Below are positions 9,269 through 17,629 of a DNA stretch of 64,000 bases, one piece after another. The first letter of the stretch is position 1. Each line of letters starts with the position of its first letter. The DNA is from Massilia antarctica. GTDB lineage: Bacteria > Pseudomonadota > Gammaproteobacteria > Burkholderiales > Burkholderiaceae_D. The position numbers were made by a program, and so were the translations under genes. The notes under the pieces are model-generated. The model was not told the DNA's origin. It searched no databases and worked only from the letters and a program-made list of their open reading frames with translations. The DNA is taken from NCBI RefSeq assembly GCF_015689335.1, contig NZ_CP065053.1:4030001-4094000 (forward strand), given 5' to 3'.

Positions 9269-9739
9269 TTAATGACGCAGCACGCGCCGCATCACGCGCG
9301 GCGGTGGTTCGGCCGCGTTGGCATGGGAATATTCGAGTTCGTCGGCCAGTTCGAATTCGTAGGCGGCGTACAGGTCGAGCAGCTTGGGCTGGTCGCTGCG
9401 CACGGCCAGCCGCAGTTCCTGCACGCCGCTGGCCAGGCTTTGATGGATCACCGCTTCGAGCAGGTGCTGGGACAGATTGCCGCCGCGGCATTGCGGCAGC
9501 ACGCCCATGCGCCGGATTTCCCACACGTCCGGTTCGAGGTCGTGCGGCGCCCAGCGCACCGAGCCGACCGGCGTATCGTCCTGCAGCAGGATGAAGGCGC
9601 CGCCGCAGCGCAGCTGTTCGGCCACGCGCTGGGCGGTTTCGCGGTGCCCGCTTGACGTCACCGCCACCGTGCCGGCCCAGGATGCCCGGGTCAGGTCGGC
9701 GATCAGTTGGGCGTCGTCATCGTTTGCCGGGCGCACCAT
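9269..9739 (-). CDS. GNAT family N-acetyltransferase
   Basis: A 156-residue protein with the GNAT core: VWEIRRMGVLPQCRGGNLSQ contains the acetyl-CoA pyrophosphate-binding R/Q-x-x-G-x-G/A segment in a slightly divergent form (QCRGGNL), followed by the helix HLLEAVIHQSLASG and LYAAYEFELADE. It would transfer acetyl groups from acetyl-CoA to an unknown substrate. ATG 9739 is preferred over ATG 9748 because AAGGA lies eight bases before it. It follows metG by 28 bases and is probably co-transcribed. Confidence 0.85.
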   Translation of the reverse strand: MVRPANDDDAQLIADLTRASWAGTVAVTSSGHRETAQRVAEQLRCGGAFILLQDDTPVGSVRWAPHDLEPDVWEIRRMGVLPQCRGGNLSQHLLEAVIHQSLASGVQELRLAVRSDQPKLLDLYAAYEFELADELEYSHANAAEPPPRVMRRVLRH

Positions 9740-9767
9740 GAGGTTCATCCTTGGCTTTCGCTGGCCG

Positions 9768-11900
9768 TTAGCTGATGCGCATGCCAGGCTGCGCGCCCGG
9801 CCATGGTTCCAGCACGTACAGGCCCGGATTCGCCGTCTCGTCGGCGGCGGAGGCGCACAGGACCATGCCTTCGGAAATGCCGAACTTCATCTTGCGCGGT
9901 GCCAGGTTGGCTACCAGCACGGTCAGCTTGCCGATCAGCTGCTCGGGCGTATAGGCCGATTTGATGCCGGAGAACACGTTGCGCAGGCGGCCTTCGCCCA
10001 CGTCCAGGGTCAGGCGCAGCAGCTTGTCGGAGCCGTCCACCTGTTCGCAGTTGACGATTTTGGCGATGCGCAGGTCGATCTTGGTGAAGTCGTCGATCTT
10101 GATTTCCGGCGCCAGTTCTTCGATATCGCCACGTTCAGGCGCATCCAGGGCCGGTGCGGCGACGGCCGGCGCAGGAGCGGTCACGGCCGCAACTGCCGGC
10201 TTGTCGATCAGCGCTTCAACCATCTTGGCGTCGATGCGGGTCATCAGGTGGCTGTAGGCGCCGATTTCGCGGCCGAGCATGGTTTCGTACACGGCGGCGC
10301 CCGTCGTGTCGCTCCAGCTCAGCGTATCGTCGCGCAGGAATTCGGCGACCTTGGTGGCAATCTGCGGCAGCACCGGCGAGAGCATGATGGTGATCTGGCG
10401 GAACAAAATCAGCGCGGTGGTGCACACATCGTGCAGTTGCGCGGTTTTTTCCGGGTCCTTGGCCAAAATCCATGGCTTGTTTTCATCGACATACTGGTTG
10501 GTGATGTCGGCGATTTCCATGATTTCGCGCAGCGCCTTGCCGAACTCGCGGTTTTCGAAGTTGGCGGCGATGCTGGCCTGGCGTTCGTTGCCGTCAACCG
10601 TCAGCGCGCGGCCAATCCACTGCTGCGCGTGCGGCGACAGGGTGGAGGTCAGCTTGCCGTCGAAATTCTTGGCGATGAAACCGGCGCAGCGGCTGGCGAT
10701 GTTGACGTATTTGCCGATCAGGTCGCTATTCACGCGCGCAATGAAATCCTCGCCATTGAAGTCGAGGTCTTCCACCTTCGAGTTCAGCTTGAAGGCGATG
10801 TAGTAGCGCAGCCATTCCGGATTCATCTTCAGGTCGAGGTAGCGCAGCGGCGAAATGCCGGTGCCGCGCGACTTGGCCATTTTTTCACCGTTCAGTGTCA
10901 GGTGGCCGTGCACATTGACTTTCAGCTTGTCGATCACCGGGTGACCGGCGAAATTGAGCATGGCGGGCCAGAACAGCAGGTGGAAGGAGACGATATCCTT
11001 ACCGATGAAGTGGACTTGCTCGGTGTCCGGGTCATTCAGCAGGGCATCGAAATCCATCCCTTTCTTGCTGCAGTAATTTTTCAGGCTGGCCAGGTAGCCG
11101 ACCGGCGCGTCCAGCCAGACATAGAAGAACTTGCCCGGCGCATCGGGAATCGGGATGCCGAAGTAGGGCGCGTCGCGCGAAATATCCCAGTCGGCCAGCT
11201 TTTCGCCGGCGTCGCCGAGCCATTCGGAGACCTTGTTGACCATTTCCGACTGCAAACGGCCAGGCGTGTTCAGCCATTCCTTGAGGAAGGTGTAGCAGCG
11301 CGGGTCGGACAGGGCGAAGAAATACTGTTCCGACGGTTTCAGGATCGGCGTGGAGCCGGTGAAGACCGAGAACGGGTTCACCAGTTCGGTCGGCTGGTAA
11401 GCCGCGCCGCAGACTTCGCAATTGTCGCCGTACTGGTCCTTGGCGCCGCATTTCGGGCACTCGCCCTTGATGTTGCGGTCGGCCAGGAACATGCCTTTGA
11501 CCGGGTCGAAGAAGCGGTCGACCGTCTTGGTGACGATCAGGCCGGTGTCGCGCAGCTTGCGGTAGATGCCTTGCGACAGCTCCACGTTTTCCGGCGAATC
11601 GGTCGAATACCAGTTATCGAAGGCAATGTGGAAGCCGTCCAGGTATTGCGGACGGTCGGCCGCGATCTTGGCCACGAATTCCTGGGGCGTGATGCCTTTC
11701 TTTTCGGCCGCGATCATGATCGGCGTGCCGTGGGTATCGTCGGCGCAGACGAAGTGGACTTCACGCTGGAGGTCGCCGTCGCGTTGCATTCGCTGAAAAC
11801 GGACCCAGATATCGGCCTGGATGTATTCCATCATGTGGCCGATGTGAAAGGCGCCGTTGGCGTAAGGCAGGGCGGTGGTGACGAACAGCTTGCGAGTCAT
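9768..11900 (-). CDS. metG: Methionyl-tRNA synthetase MetG
   Basis: MetG charges tRNA-Met. The 710-residue protein starts [20 protein letters not shown] (ATG 11900); the open frame continues upstream but has no family sequence. It shows the HIGH motif (HIGHMMEY), a zinc knuckle [18 protein letters not shown], the KMSKS loop as KMAKSRGT, and a C-terminal tRNA-binding domain after about residue 605 ([15 protein letters not shown]), as in the long dimeric bacterial form. An alanine-rich linker ([17 protein letters not shown]) joins the two parts. It is transcribed divergently from apbC, a widespread gene order. Confidence 0.97.
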   Translation of the reverse strand: MTRKLFVTTALPYANGAFHIGHMMEYIQADIWVRFQRMQRDGDLQREVHFVCADDTHGTPIMIAAEKKGITPQEFVAKIAADRPQYLDGFHIAFDNWYSTDSPENVELSQGIYRKLRDTGLIVTKTVDRFFDPVKGMFLADRNIKGECPKCGAKDQYGDNCEVCGAAYQPTELVNPFSVFTGSTPILKPSEQYFFALSDPRCYTFLKEWLNTPGRLQSEMVNKVSEWLGDAGEKLADWDISRDAPYFGIPIPDAPGKFFYVWLDAPVGYLASLKNYCSKKGMDFDALLNDPDTEQVHFIGKDIVSFHLLFWPAMLNFAGHPVIDKLKVNVHGHLTLNGEKMAKSRGTGISPLRYLDLKMNPEWLRYYIAFKLNSKVEDLDFNGEDFIARVNSDLIGKYVNIASRCAGFIAKNFDGKLTSTLSPHAQQWIGRALTVDGNERQASIAANFENREFGKALREIMEIADITNQYVDENKPWILAKDPEKTAQLHDVCTTALILFRQITIMLSPVLPQIATKVAEFLRDDTLSWSDTTGAAVYETMLGREIGAYSHLMTRIDAKMVEALIDKPAVAAVTAPAPAVAAPALDAPERGDIEELAPEIKIDDFTKIDLRIAKIVNCEQVDGSDKLLRLTLDVGEGRLRNVFSGIKSAYTPEQLIGKLTVLVANLAPRKMKFGISEGMVLCASAADETANPGLYVLEPWPGAQPGMRIS

Positions 11901-12073
11901 GGTTGAAATGCGCTTATTGGAAAGTTTATCAAGAAAAACAGAGAAGCATTTTACCAGCGGATGACCCGACTGCGCACAGGGGTTTGCCCGGATTTGCCAT
12001 TCAGGCAAGGCTTGACAAGGCGATTTGCGCTAAACTTCGGCATGTTTCGGCATCATATTCCCTGGAGATTTAC

Positions 12074-13162
12074 ATGAGCATCACAGTAGAAGACGTCAAG
12101 AATGCACTGACGGCGGTTATCGATCCGAACACCCAGAAAGATTTCGTCTCTTCCAAGACGATCAAGAATATCAAGCTCGACGGCAACGATATCTCGCTCG
12201 ACGTCGAGCTCGGCTATCCGGCGAAAAGCCAGATCGACATGATCCGTAGCGCCATCGTGGCCGCCCTGCAGGCGCTGCCGGGCGCGGGCCGGATCAATCC
12301 GAACGTGTATTCCAAGATTATTTCGCACACCGTGCAGCGCGGCCTGAAAATCATGCCGAACGTGAAGAATATCATCGCGGTGGCGTCCGGCAAGGGCGGC
12401 GTGGGCAAGTCGACCACGGCGGTCAACCTGGCCCTGGCCCTGGCGGCCGAGGGCGCAAGCGTGGGCGTGCTGGACGCGGATATTTATGGTCCCTCGCAGC
12501 CGATGATGCTGGGTATTAACGGCCGTCCGGAAACGTCTGACGGCAAGACCATGGAACCGCTGGAAAACCATGGTTTGCAGGTATCCTCGATCGGCTTCAT
12601 GATCGATCCGGACGAGCCGATGGTGTGGCGCGGCCCGATGGTCACGCAGGCGCTGCAACAGTTGCTGGAGCAAACCAACTGGCGCGACCTCGATTACCTG
12701 ATCGTCGACATGCCGCCAGGCACCGGCGACATCCAGCTGACCCTGTCCCAAAAAGTGCCGGTCACGGGCGCGGTGATCGTCACCACCCCGCAGGACATCG
12801 CCCTGCTCGATGCCCGCAAGGGCTTGAAAATGTTCGAGAAAGTCGGCATTCCGATCCTCGGCGTGGTGGAAAACATGAGCACCCATATCTGCTCGAACTG
12901 CGGCCACACGGAAGCGATTTTCGGTCATGGCGGCGGCGCCAAGATGTGCGCCGACTTCGGCGTGGAGTTCCTCGGCGCCTTGCCGCTGACCATGTCGATC
13001 CGCGAACAGACCGATTCTGGCCGCCCGACGGTGGTGGCCGAGCCCAACGGTCCGGTGGCGCAGATCTACAAGGATATCGCACGCAAGGTGGCCATCAAGA
13101 TCGCCGAAAAGGCGAAAGACATGACCAGCAAGTTCCCCAGCATTGTCATCAAGAATGACTAA
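12074..13162 (+). CDS. apbC: Iron-sulfur cluster carrier ATPase ApbC (Mrp/NBP35 family)
   Basis: ApbC carries and delivers Fe-S clusters. The 362-residue protein has an N-terminal DUF59/MIP18-like domain (residues 1-90, MSITVEDVKNALTAVIDPN), then the deviant Walker A SGKGGVGKST, DADIYGPSQP, the switch DMPPGTGD, and the CxxC pair ICSNCG that holds the bridging cluster. The start ATG 12074 has GGAG eight bases upstream; an upstream open frame is not conserved. It is divergent from metG and ends in a hairpin terminator at 13210-13240. Confidence 0.95.
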   Translation: MSITVEDVKNALTAVIDPNTQKDFVSSKTIKNIKLDGNDISLDVELGYPAKSQIDMIRSAIVAALQALPGAGRINPNVYSKIISHTVQRGLKIMPNVKNIIAVASGKGGVGKSTTAVNLALALAAEGASVGVLDADIYGPSQPMMLGINGRPETSDGKTMEPLENHGLQVSSIGFMIDPDEPMVWRGPMVTQALQQLLEQTNWRDLDYLIVDMPPGTGDIQLTLSQKVPVTGAVIVTTPQDIALLDARKGLKMFEKVGIPILGVVENMSTHICSNCGHTEAIFGHGGGAKMCADFGVEFLGALPLTMSIREQTDSGRPTVVAEPNGPVAQIYKDIARKVAIKIAEKAKDMTSKFPSIVIKND

Positions 13163-13209
13163 GCCAGGCGCATGTGGGGCGCCCGGCGCCCACATGCACA
13201 TCAGGCCAG

Positions 13210-13240
13210 GCCTGGCGCGTCCTGCGCCAGGCAGCCTTTT
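13210..13240 (+). terminator. Hairpin terminator after apbC
   Basis: A 9-bp stem (13210-13218 with 13224-13232) and short T-rich tail AGCCTTTT. Another hairpin (13170-13197, GCATGTGGG arms) precedes it. It lies only about 20 bases before the TTG start of the next gene. Confidence 0.6.
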
Positions 13241-13261
13241 ACCAACCGCAAAGGAATCCAC

Positions 13262-13657
13262 TTGAAATCGTTCATCAAACACCTCGTCTTTTCCGCCTCT
13301 CTGCTGGCCACGGCAGGCGCGTTCGCCCAATCGGTTTCCTTCGTCGAGCCGGAAGATGGCGCGACCGTCAAAAGCCCGTTCAAGGTCAAGTTCGCCGTCG
13401 AAGGCATGGAAGTCAAGCCGGCCGGCGCGCTGGCGGCCAATACCGGCCACCATCACCTGGTCATCAACGGCGCCGCGATCAAGGAAGGCGATTCGGTCCC
13501 CTTCGACGACAAGCACTTGCATTTCGGTAAAGGCCAGACCGAAACCGAGGTCAAGCTGCCGCCCGGTGAATATACCCTGACCATGCAATTCGCCAACGGC
13601 GCGCACCAGTCCTACGGTACGCCGATGAGCAAATCGATCAAGGTGACCGTCAAGTAA
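13262..13657 (+). CDS. Exported DUF4399-type protein
   Basis: Start at TTG 13262: AAGGA lies six bases before it and the product then begins LKSFIKHLVFSASLLATAGA, a good signal peptide with cleavage near AFA-QS. The mature part (about 110 residues) reads SFVEPEDGATVKSPFKVKF, then NTGHHHLVING and KHLHFGKGQTE and FANGAHQSYG, the histidine-rich pattern of DUF4399 proteins. The paired histidines suggest metal binding, but the function is unknown. No ATG is available nearby in frame, so an uncommon TTG start seems to be real. Confidence 0.82.
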   Translation: MKSFIKHLVFSASLLATAGAFAQSVSFVEPEDGATVKSPFKVKFAVEGMEVKPAGALAANTGHHHLVINGAAIKEGDSVPFDDKHLHFGKGQTETEVKLPPGEYTLTMQFANGAHQSYGTPMSKSIKVTVK

Positions 13658-13715
13658 TTCCCCCGCGAGCGCTGTGGGCAGTACAATTGTTTTTGTCGAG
13701 AAAACAATTTCCTCC

Positions 13716-14492
13716 ATGAAGCGCTCCAATTCCCCTGTCGATGCCGCCCGCCGTGCCCTGTTGCTGGGCGCGGCCGCCGCGCTGGCTTTGCCGGCCGGCG
13801 CCGCGCCGCGCGAGCTGCTGGTGGTGGGCGCTCACTTCGCGCGCGTTTATGAGCGCGCCAATGGCGAATTTTCGGGCATGGCGGTCGAGATCATCCGTGC
13901 CATCGCCGGCGAACTGGGCCAGCCGGTGTATTTCGAGCTGTATCCCTGGGCGCGCGCGCAGTCGATGGTGGCGCAGGGGCAGGCCGACATCCTCGTCGGC
14001 CCCTACAAATCACCCGAGCGGCTCGAGCTCTTTACGTTTTCCGAGCGTCCTTTCTATCAGGACCAGATGGTGTTTTTCTCGCGCAGCAATGCGCCGTTTG
14101 CCTGGGACGGCAGCTATGCGTCCCTGCGCGGCAAGCGCATCGTCATCATCAACGGCTGGGCCTATGGCGACGAATTCGATGCCGCGCGCAAGGACTTGTT
14201 GGTCAGCGTGACGAATTCGGTCGAATCGGCGCTGACCATGCTCTCGCACGGGCGGGTGGATTTGTTCGCCAGCAACGTGCGCAATACCGAGCCGGTCGTC
14301 CCGCTGCTGGCGCTGGAAGGCAAGGTGGTGCCCGTGGGCCGCACCATTTGCCTGCAACGCGGCTTTTTCGCTTTTCCGCGGCGTCCCGAGTACGACGTCA
14401 TGCGCGCGCGTTTCGACCATGCCTTCAATGCCTATGTCGACAGTGGCGAACTGCGCAAGCTCGGCAAGCGCCTCAACGTCCAGGTTCCCTGA
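13716..14492 (+). CDS. Periplasmic solute-binding protein (family 3-like)
   Basis: A 258-residue exported protein: ATG 13716, then RRALLLGAAAALALPAGAA as signal peptide. The mature domain has the bilobed binding-protein pattern FSGMAVEIIRAIAGELGQPV, YPWARAQSMVAQGQADI, and the second lobe VTNSVESALTMLSHGRVDL. It resembles amino-acid type (PBP2) binding proteins without a neighbouring permease or ATPase, so it is more likely a stand-alone sensor or orphan binder than a transport subunit. Ligand cannot be deduced. A GC-rich hairpin without T-tail (14499-14525) follows. Confidence 0.82.
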   Translation: MKRSNSPVDAARRALLLGAAAALALPAGAAPRELLVVGAHFARVYERANGEFSGMAVEIIRAIAGELGQPVYFELYPWARAQSMVAQGQADILVGPYKSPERLELFTFSERPFYQDQMVFFSRSNAPFAWDGSYASLRGKRIVIINGWAYGDEFDAARKDLLVSVTNSVESALTMLSHGRVDLFASNVRNTEPVVPLLALEGKVVPVGRTICLQRGFFAFPRRPEYDVMRARFDHAFNAYVDSGELRKLGKRLNVQVP

Positions 14493-14655
14493 ACGGCGGC
14501 CGGCGCCTGTCTCAGGAGCGCCGGCGCTCATAACTTCCTCGTAGAATCGACAACTTGCGGGTACCATACGCAATGACGCTTTGACAACGGTCATATTCCA
14601 AGTTGATTTTTCGCAGGAAGCGTGACAGCGCCCGCCTGCTCCCCCAGGAGACAAG

Positions 14656-15855
14656 ATGATGAAGAAAAACGTAGTGCGCGCTGCGTGCCTGTCGGCGCTT
14701 GCCGTGTTGGGCGTGCAGGGCGCTGCCTCGGCGGCGGTGTTGAGCGTCGGCCCCGGCAAGACCTATGCGACGCCGTGCCGCGCGTTTGCCGCCGCTAAAA
14801 ATGGCGATGTGATCGAGATTGCCGGCGGTGTGTTGTACAGCGGCGACGTTTGCGGCATCTACGCCAGTTATCTGACGATCCGCGGTGTGAACGGCCGTCC
14901 GCGCATCGATGCCGCCGGCAAGAATGCGATGGGGAAGGCGATCTGGGTCGTGGTCGGTAACAGCATTCTGATCGATAACGTGGAAATGTTCGGCGCAAAG
15001 GTTGCCGACCGTAACGGCGCCGCGCTGCGTCTGGAAGGAACTGGCTTCACCCTGCGCAACAGTTTCCTGCACGATAACGAGAATGGCATTCTGAGCGGTG
15101 TGAACCTGGCCAGCGATGTGGTCATCGAAGGCACCGAATTCGGGCATAACGGGTACGGCACGGGGCAGACGCACAATCTGTACATCGGCAATGTGCGCAG
15201 TTTGATGTTCCGTCGCAACTTTTCGCATGATGCGAATGTCGGCCACAACCTGAAGTCGAGGGCGCAGACCAACCATATTCTGTACAACCGCTTTTCCAGC
15301 CTGCGTCCGGGTGAAACGGGTTCGACGGCGGCGGGGCAGCCGAGTTACGAAATCGATTTGCCGAATGCGGGCACTTCTTACGTGATCGGCAATGTGATCC
15401 AGCAGCCGGCCGCCAATCAGAACGGGGCGATGCTGGCCTACGGGGAAGAGGGCGCCACCAATGCCGGGCATGATTTGTATGTGGTCAACAACACCTTCCT
15501 GAACGACGATACCGCGCGCGGGGTATTTGTGATGGTGGGTTCTGGTGTGACCAAGCCGGCTCTGCTGCAGAACAATATTTTTTCGGGGATCGGGACCTTG
15601 AGCACGCAGGTGAGCACGGTGGCCAAGACCAATTACCGTTCGGTCGCCCCGGGCTTCGTGAACCGCGCGACCTACGATCTGCGGCCGACGCCTTCGCCGC
15701 TGGTAGTCAATGCGGGCACCAATCCGGGGGTGTCGGCGACGGGGTACTCGCTTACGCCGGTGGCCGAGTACAAGCACGTGGCGTTCTGGATCGGACGGCC
15801 GGTGAGCAGCCAGCTCGATATCGGGGCGTATGAGTCGACGTCGATTGCGCCGTAG
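14656..15855 (+). CDS. Secreted right-handed parallel beta-helix protein
   Basis: 399 residues; signal peptide in MMKKNVVRAACLSALAVLGV with cleavage near ASA-AV. The mature part repeats short strands rich in N, G and hydrophobics (VIEIAGGVLY, LTIRGVNGRPRIDAAG, ILIDNVEMFG, FTLRNSFLHDNENGI, VVIEGTEFGHNG), the right-handed beta-helix pattern shared by pectate lyases and other polysaccharide-active or surface proteins. No catalytic signature for pectin enzymes is obvious, so the substrate is unknown. A TTGACA lies at 14581-14586, but a matching -10 is poor. The spacer 15856-16471 that follows holds repeats. Confidence 0.8.
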   Translation: MMKKNVVRAACLSALAVLGVQGAASAAVLSVGPGKTYATPCRAFAAAKNGDVIEIAGGVLYSGDVCGIYASYLTIRGVNGRPRIDAAGKNAMGKAIWVVVGNSILIDNVEMFGAKVADRNGAALRLEGTGFTLRNSFLHDNENGILSGVNLASDVVIEGTEFGHNGYGTGQTHNLYIGNVRSLMFRRNFSHDANVGHNLKSRAQTNHILYNRFSSLRPGETGSTAAGQPSYEIDLPNAGTSYVIGNVIQQPAANQNGAMLAYGEEGATNAGHDLYVVNNTFLNDDTARGVFVMVGSGVTKPALLQNNIFSGIGTLSTQVSTVAKTNYRSVAPGFVNRATYDLRPTPSPLVVNAGTNPGVSATGYSLTPVAEYKHVAFWIGRPVSSQLDIGAYESTSIAP

Positions 15856-15875
15856 TCGCTAACCTGCGATCCGTC

Positions 15876-16470
15876 GTTCCTGCCATTGGCAGAAAAGACT
15901 TCCCGCGAAGGCGGGAACCCAAGTTCGTCGAGCCGCCAGTGACTGCGCCACGGAATTGATTCCCGCCTCTCCAGGAACTAGTCTTTGCCGCTAATTTGAG
16001 CAGCTTTGCGACTCCAAACCTCGAAACCGTCGCTCCCGCGCAGGCGGAAACGCATGCGTTTCCCCCATAGCACCGTCGATATACGAATGTGCTATGGATT
16101 CCCGCCTGCGCGGGAAGTCATTTCTGCCAATGGCAGGAATGACGGAGCTTAGGTTAGCGCCATTTGGAAGCGCCCTCGCACTTTGCACAGTTCCAAGAGA
16201 TTTGAGGAGTTTCATAGAAACTGGGACCTGCGCGGGAACGACGGAGCATGAGTTAGCGCCATTTGGGGCCGGCCTCTGACTTTGCACAGTTCCAAGAGAT
16301 TTGAGGAGTTTCCTTGAAACTGGGCGCTGCGCGGGAAGACGTTTCTGCCAATGGCAGGAAAGACGGTCTTGGAGTTTGTGGTCAGAAAAAAGCTGAACCA
16401 CGAAATTTGGGGGAGTGCATGCGTTCCCGCCTGCGTGGGAAGTCGTTTCTGCCGATGGCAGGAACGACGA
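15876..16470. repeat. Repeat-rich spacer with four copies of a CCATTGGCAG-type element
   Basis: Four copies of an element that combines a GCGGGAA inverted pair with TTTCTGCCAATGGCAGGAA: about 15876-15920 (inverted), 16094-16145, 16325-16372 and 16420-16470. Such 'cgtcattcccgcgaaggcgggaa' type repeats are frequent in many proteobacteria. No gene in this 616-base stretch is supportable; short open frames here are repeat-derived. Confidence 0.82.
16153..16340 (+). repeat. Tandem pair of a 99-bp unit
   Basis: 16153-16251 and 16252-about 16340 share GTTAGCGCCATTTGG at their starts, CTTTGCACAGTTCCAAGAGA in the middle and CTGCGCGGGAA at the end. The offset is 99 bases and a few positions differ, so it is an older duplication. 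Confidence 0.82.
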
Positions 16471-16471
16471 G

Positions 16472-17629
16472 TTAGGGCTTGATCCCCACAATTCCCGCCT
16501 CCGCAGCCCACTGTCCCACATCGCTGCGCTTGATCGCAGCCGCCATCAACTCTGGAAATAAATCCGGCGTGCACGCAAAACACGGTGCGCCCAGCGCCGC
16601 GAAATACGCCGCGTTCGCGTGGTCATAACCGGGCGCCCCGTTATCGTCGAGCGCGAGCAGCACAATCACCTGCACACCAGCGGCCACCATCGCCGCCGCT
16701 CTCCTGCGCATCTCCGCATTATTCCCACCCTCGTACAAATCGCTGATCAGCACGAAAATGGTATCGGCCGGCCGTTCGATCAAACCCTGGCAATAGCCCA
16801 GCGCCCGATTGATATCGGTGCCACCGCCCAGTTGCGTGCCGAACAGCACATCGACCGGATCGGCCAGCATCGAGGTCAGGTCGATCACGGCCGTATCGAA
16901 CACCACCACCGAGGTAGTGACCGCCTTGATACTGGCCAGCACCGCCGCGAACACGCTGGCGTACACCACCGACGGCGCCATCGAACCGCTCTGGTCGATG
17001 CACAGCACGATGTCGCGCAAGGATTGCCCCTTGCGTCCGAAGCCGATGCGCGTTTCCGGAATAATCGTCCGGTACTCGGGCTGGTAATGGCGCAGGTTGG
17101 CGCGGATCGTGCGCAGCCAGTCGATCTCGTGATGGCGCGGGCGGCGGTTGCGGGTGGCGCGGTTCAGGCTACCCGCCACCGCCTGCCGGAACGGACTGGC
17201 CAGCCTGCGCTCCAGCTCGTCCACCACTTGCCGCACCACCACGCGCGCCGTTTCCTTGGTCTTGTTCGGCATCACCCGATTCAGACTGAGCAGGGTGGCG
17301 ACCAGATGCACATCCGGTTCGACCGCCTTGAGCATTTCCGGTTCCAGCAGCATTTGCTCCAGGCCCAGCCGTTCCAGCGCATCTTTCTGCATCACCTGCA
17401 CCACGCTCGATGGAAAATACTGGCGGATATCGCCCAGCCAGCGCGATACGTTCGGCGCCGATGCGCCCAGCCCGCCATTGCGTCCCGGCGCCGGGTTGTA
17501 CAGGGCCGACAGGGCCCGGTCCATGGCCAGGTCGTGCGCATCCAGGGACACTTCCGGCTGGTTCGGCTCGCTGCCCAATACCATGCGCCAGCGGCGCCTT
17601 TGTTCCTGCGGGGTGAGCTCATGCGACAT
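16472..17629 (-). CDS. VWA domain protein, last gene of the five-gene MoxR operon
   Basis: 385 residues. The C-terminal half is a von Willebrand A domain with a complete MIDAS: VLCIDQSGSMAPS (DxSxS), LGGGTDINRAL (threonine) and VLISDLYEGG (aspartate). The N-terminal half is helical and basic (VVRQVVDELERRLASPFRQA). No signal peptide or membrane segment, so cytoplasmic. MoxR ATPases typically work with a cytoplasmic VWA partner as a chaperone or metal-insertion pair, and the partner gene is two positions upstream here. Its start overlaps the end of the DUF5682 gene by 11 bases, suggesting translational coupling. Confidence 0.88.
   Translation of the reverse strand: MSHELTPQEQRRRWRMVLGSEPNQPEVSLDAHDLAMDRALSALYNPAPGRNGGLGASAPNVSRWLGDIRQYFPSSVVQVMQKDALERLGLEQMLLEPEMLKAVEPDVHLVATLLSLNRVMPNKTKETARVVVRQVVDELERRLASPFRQAVAGSLNRATRNRRPRHHEIDWLRTIRANLRHYQPEYRTIIPETRIGFGRKGQSLRDIVLCIDQSGSMAPSVVYASVFAAVLASIKAVTTSVVVFDTAVIDLTSMLADPVDVLFGTQLGGGTDINRALGYCQGLIERPADTIFVLISDLYEGGNNAEMRRRAAAMVAAGVQVIVLLALDDNGAPGYDHANAAYFAALGAPCFACTPDLFPELMAAAIKRSDVGQWAAEAGIVGIKP

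Noticed and set aside
15990..16583. Open frames of 120-176 codons in the repeat-rich spacer
   Set aside because: Their translation is built from the repeat elements themselves (SCHWQKRLP-like pieces recurring), so they are not genes.
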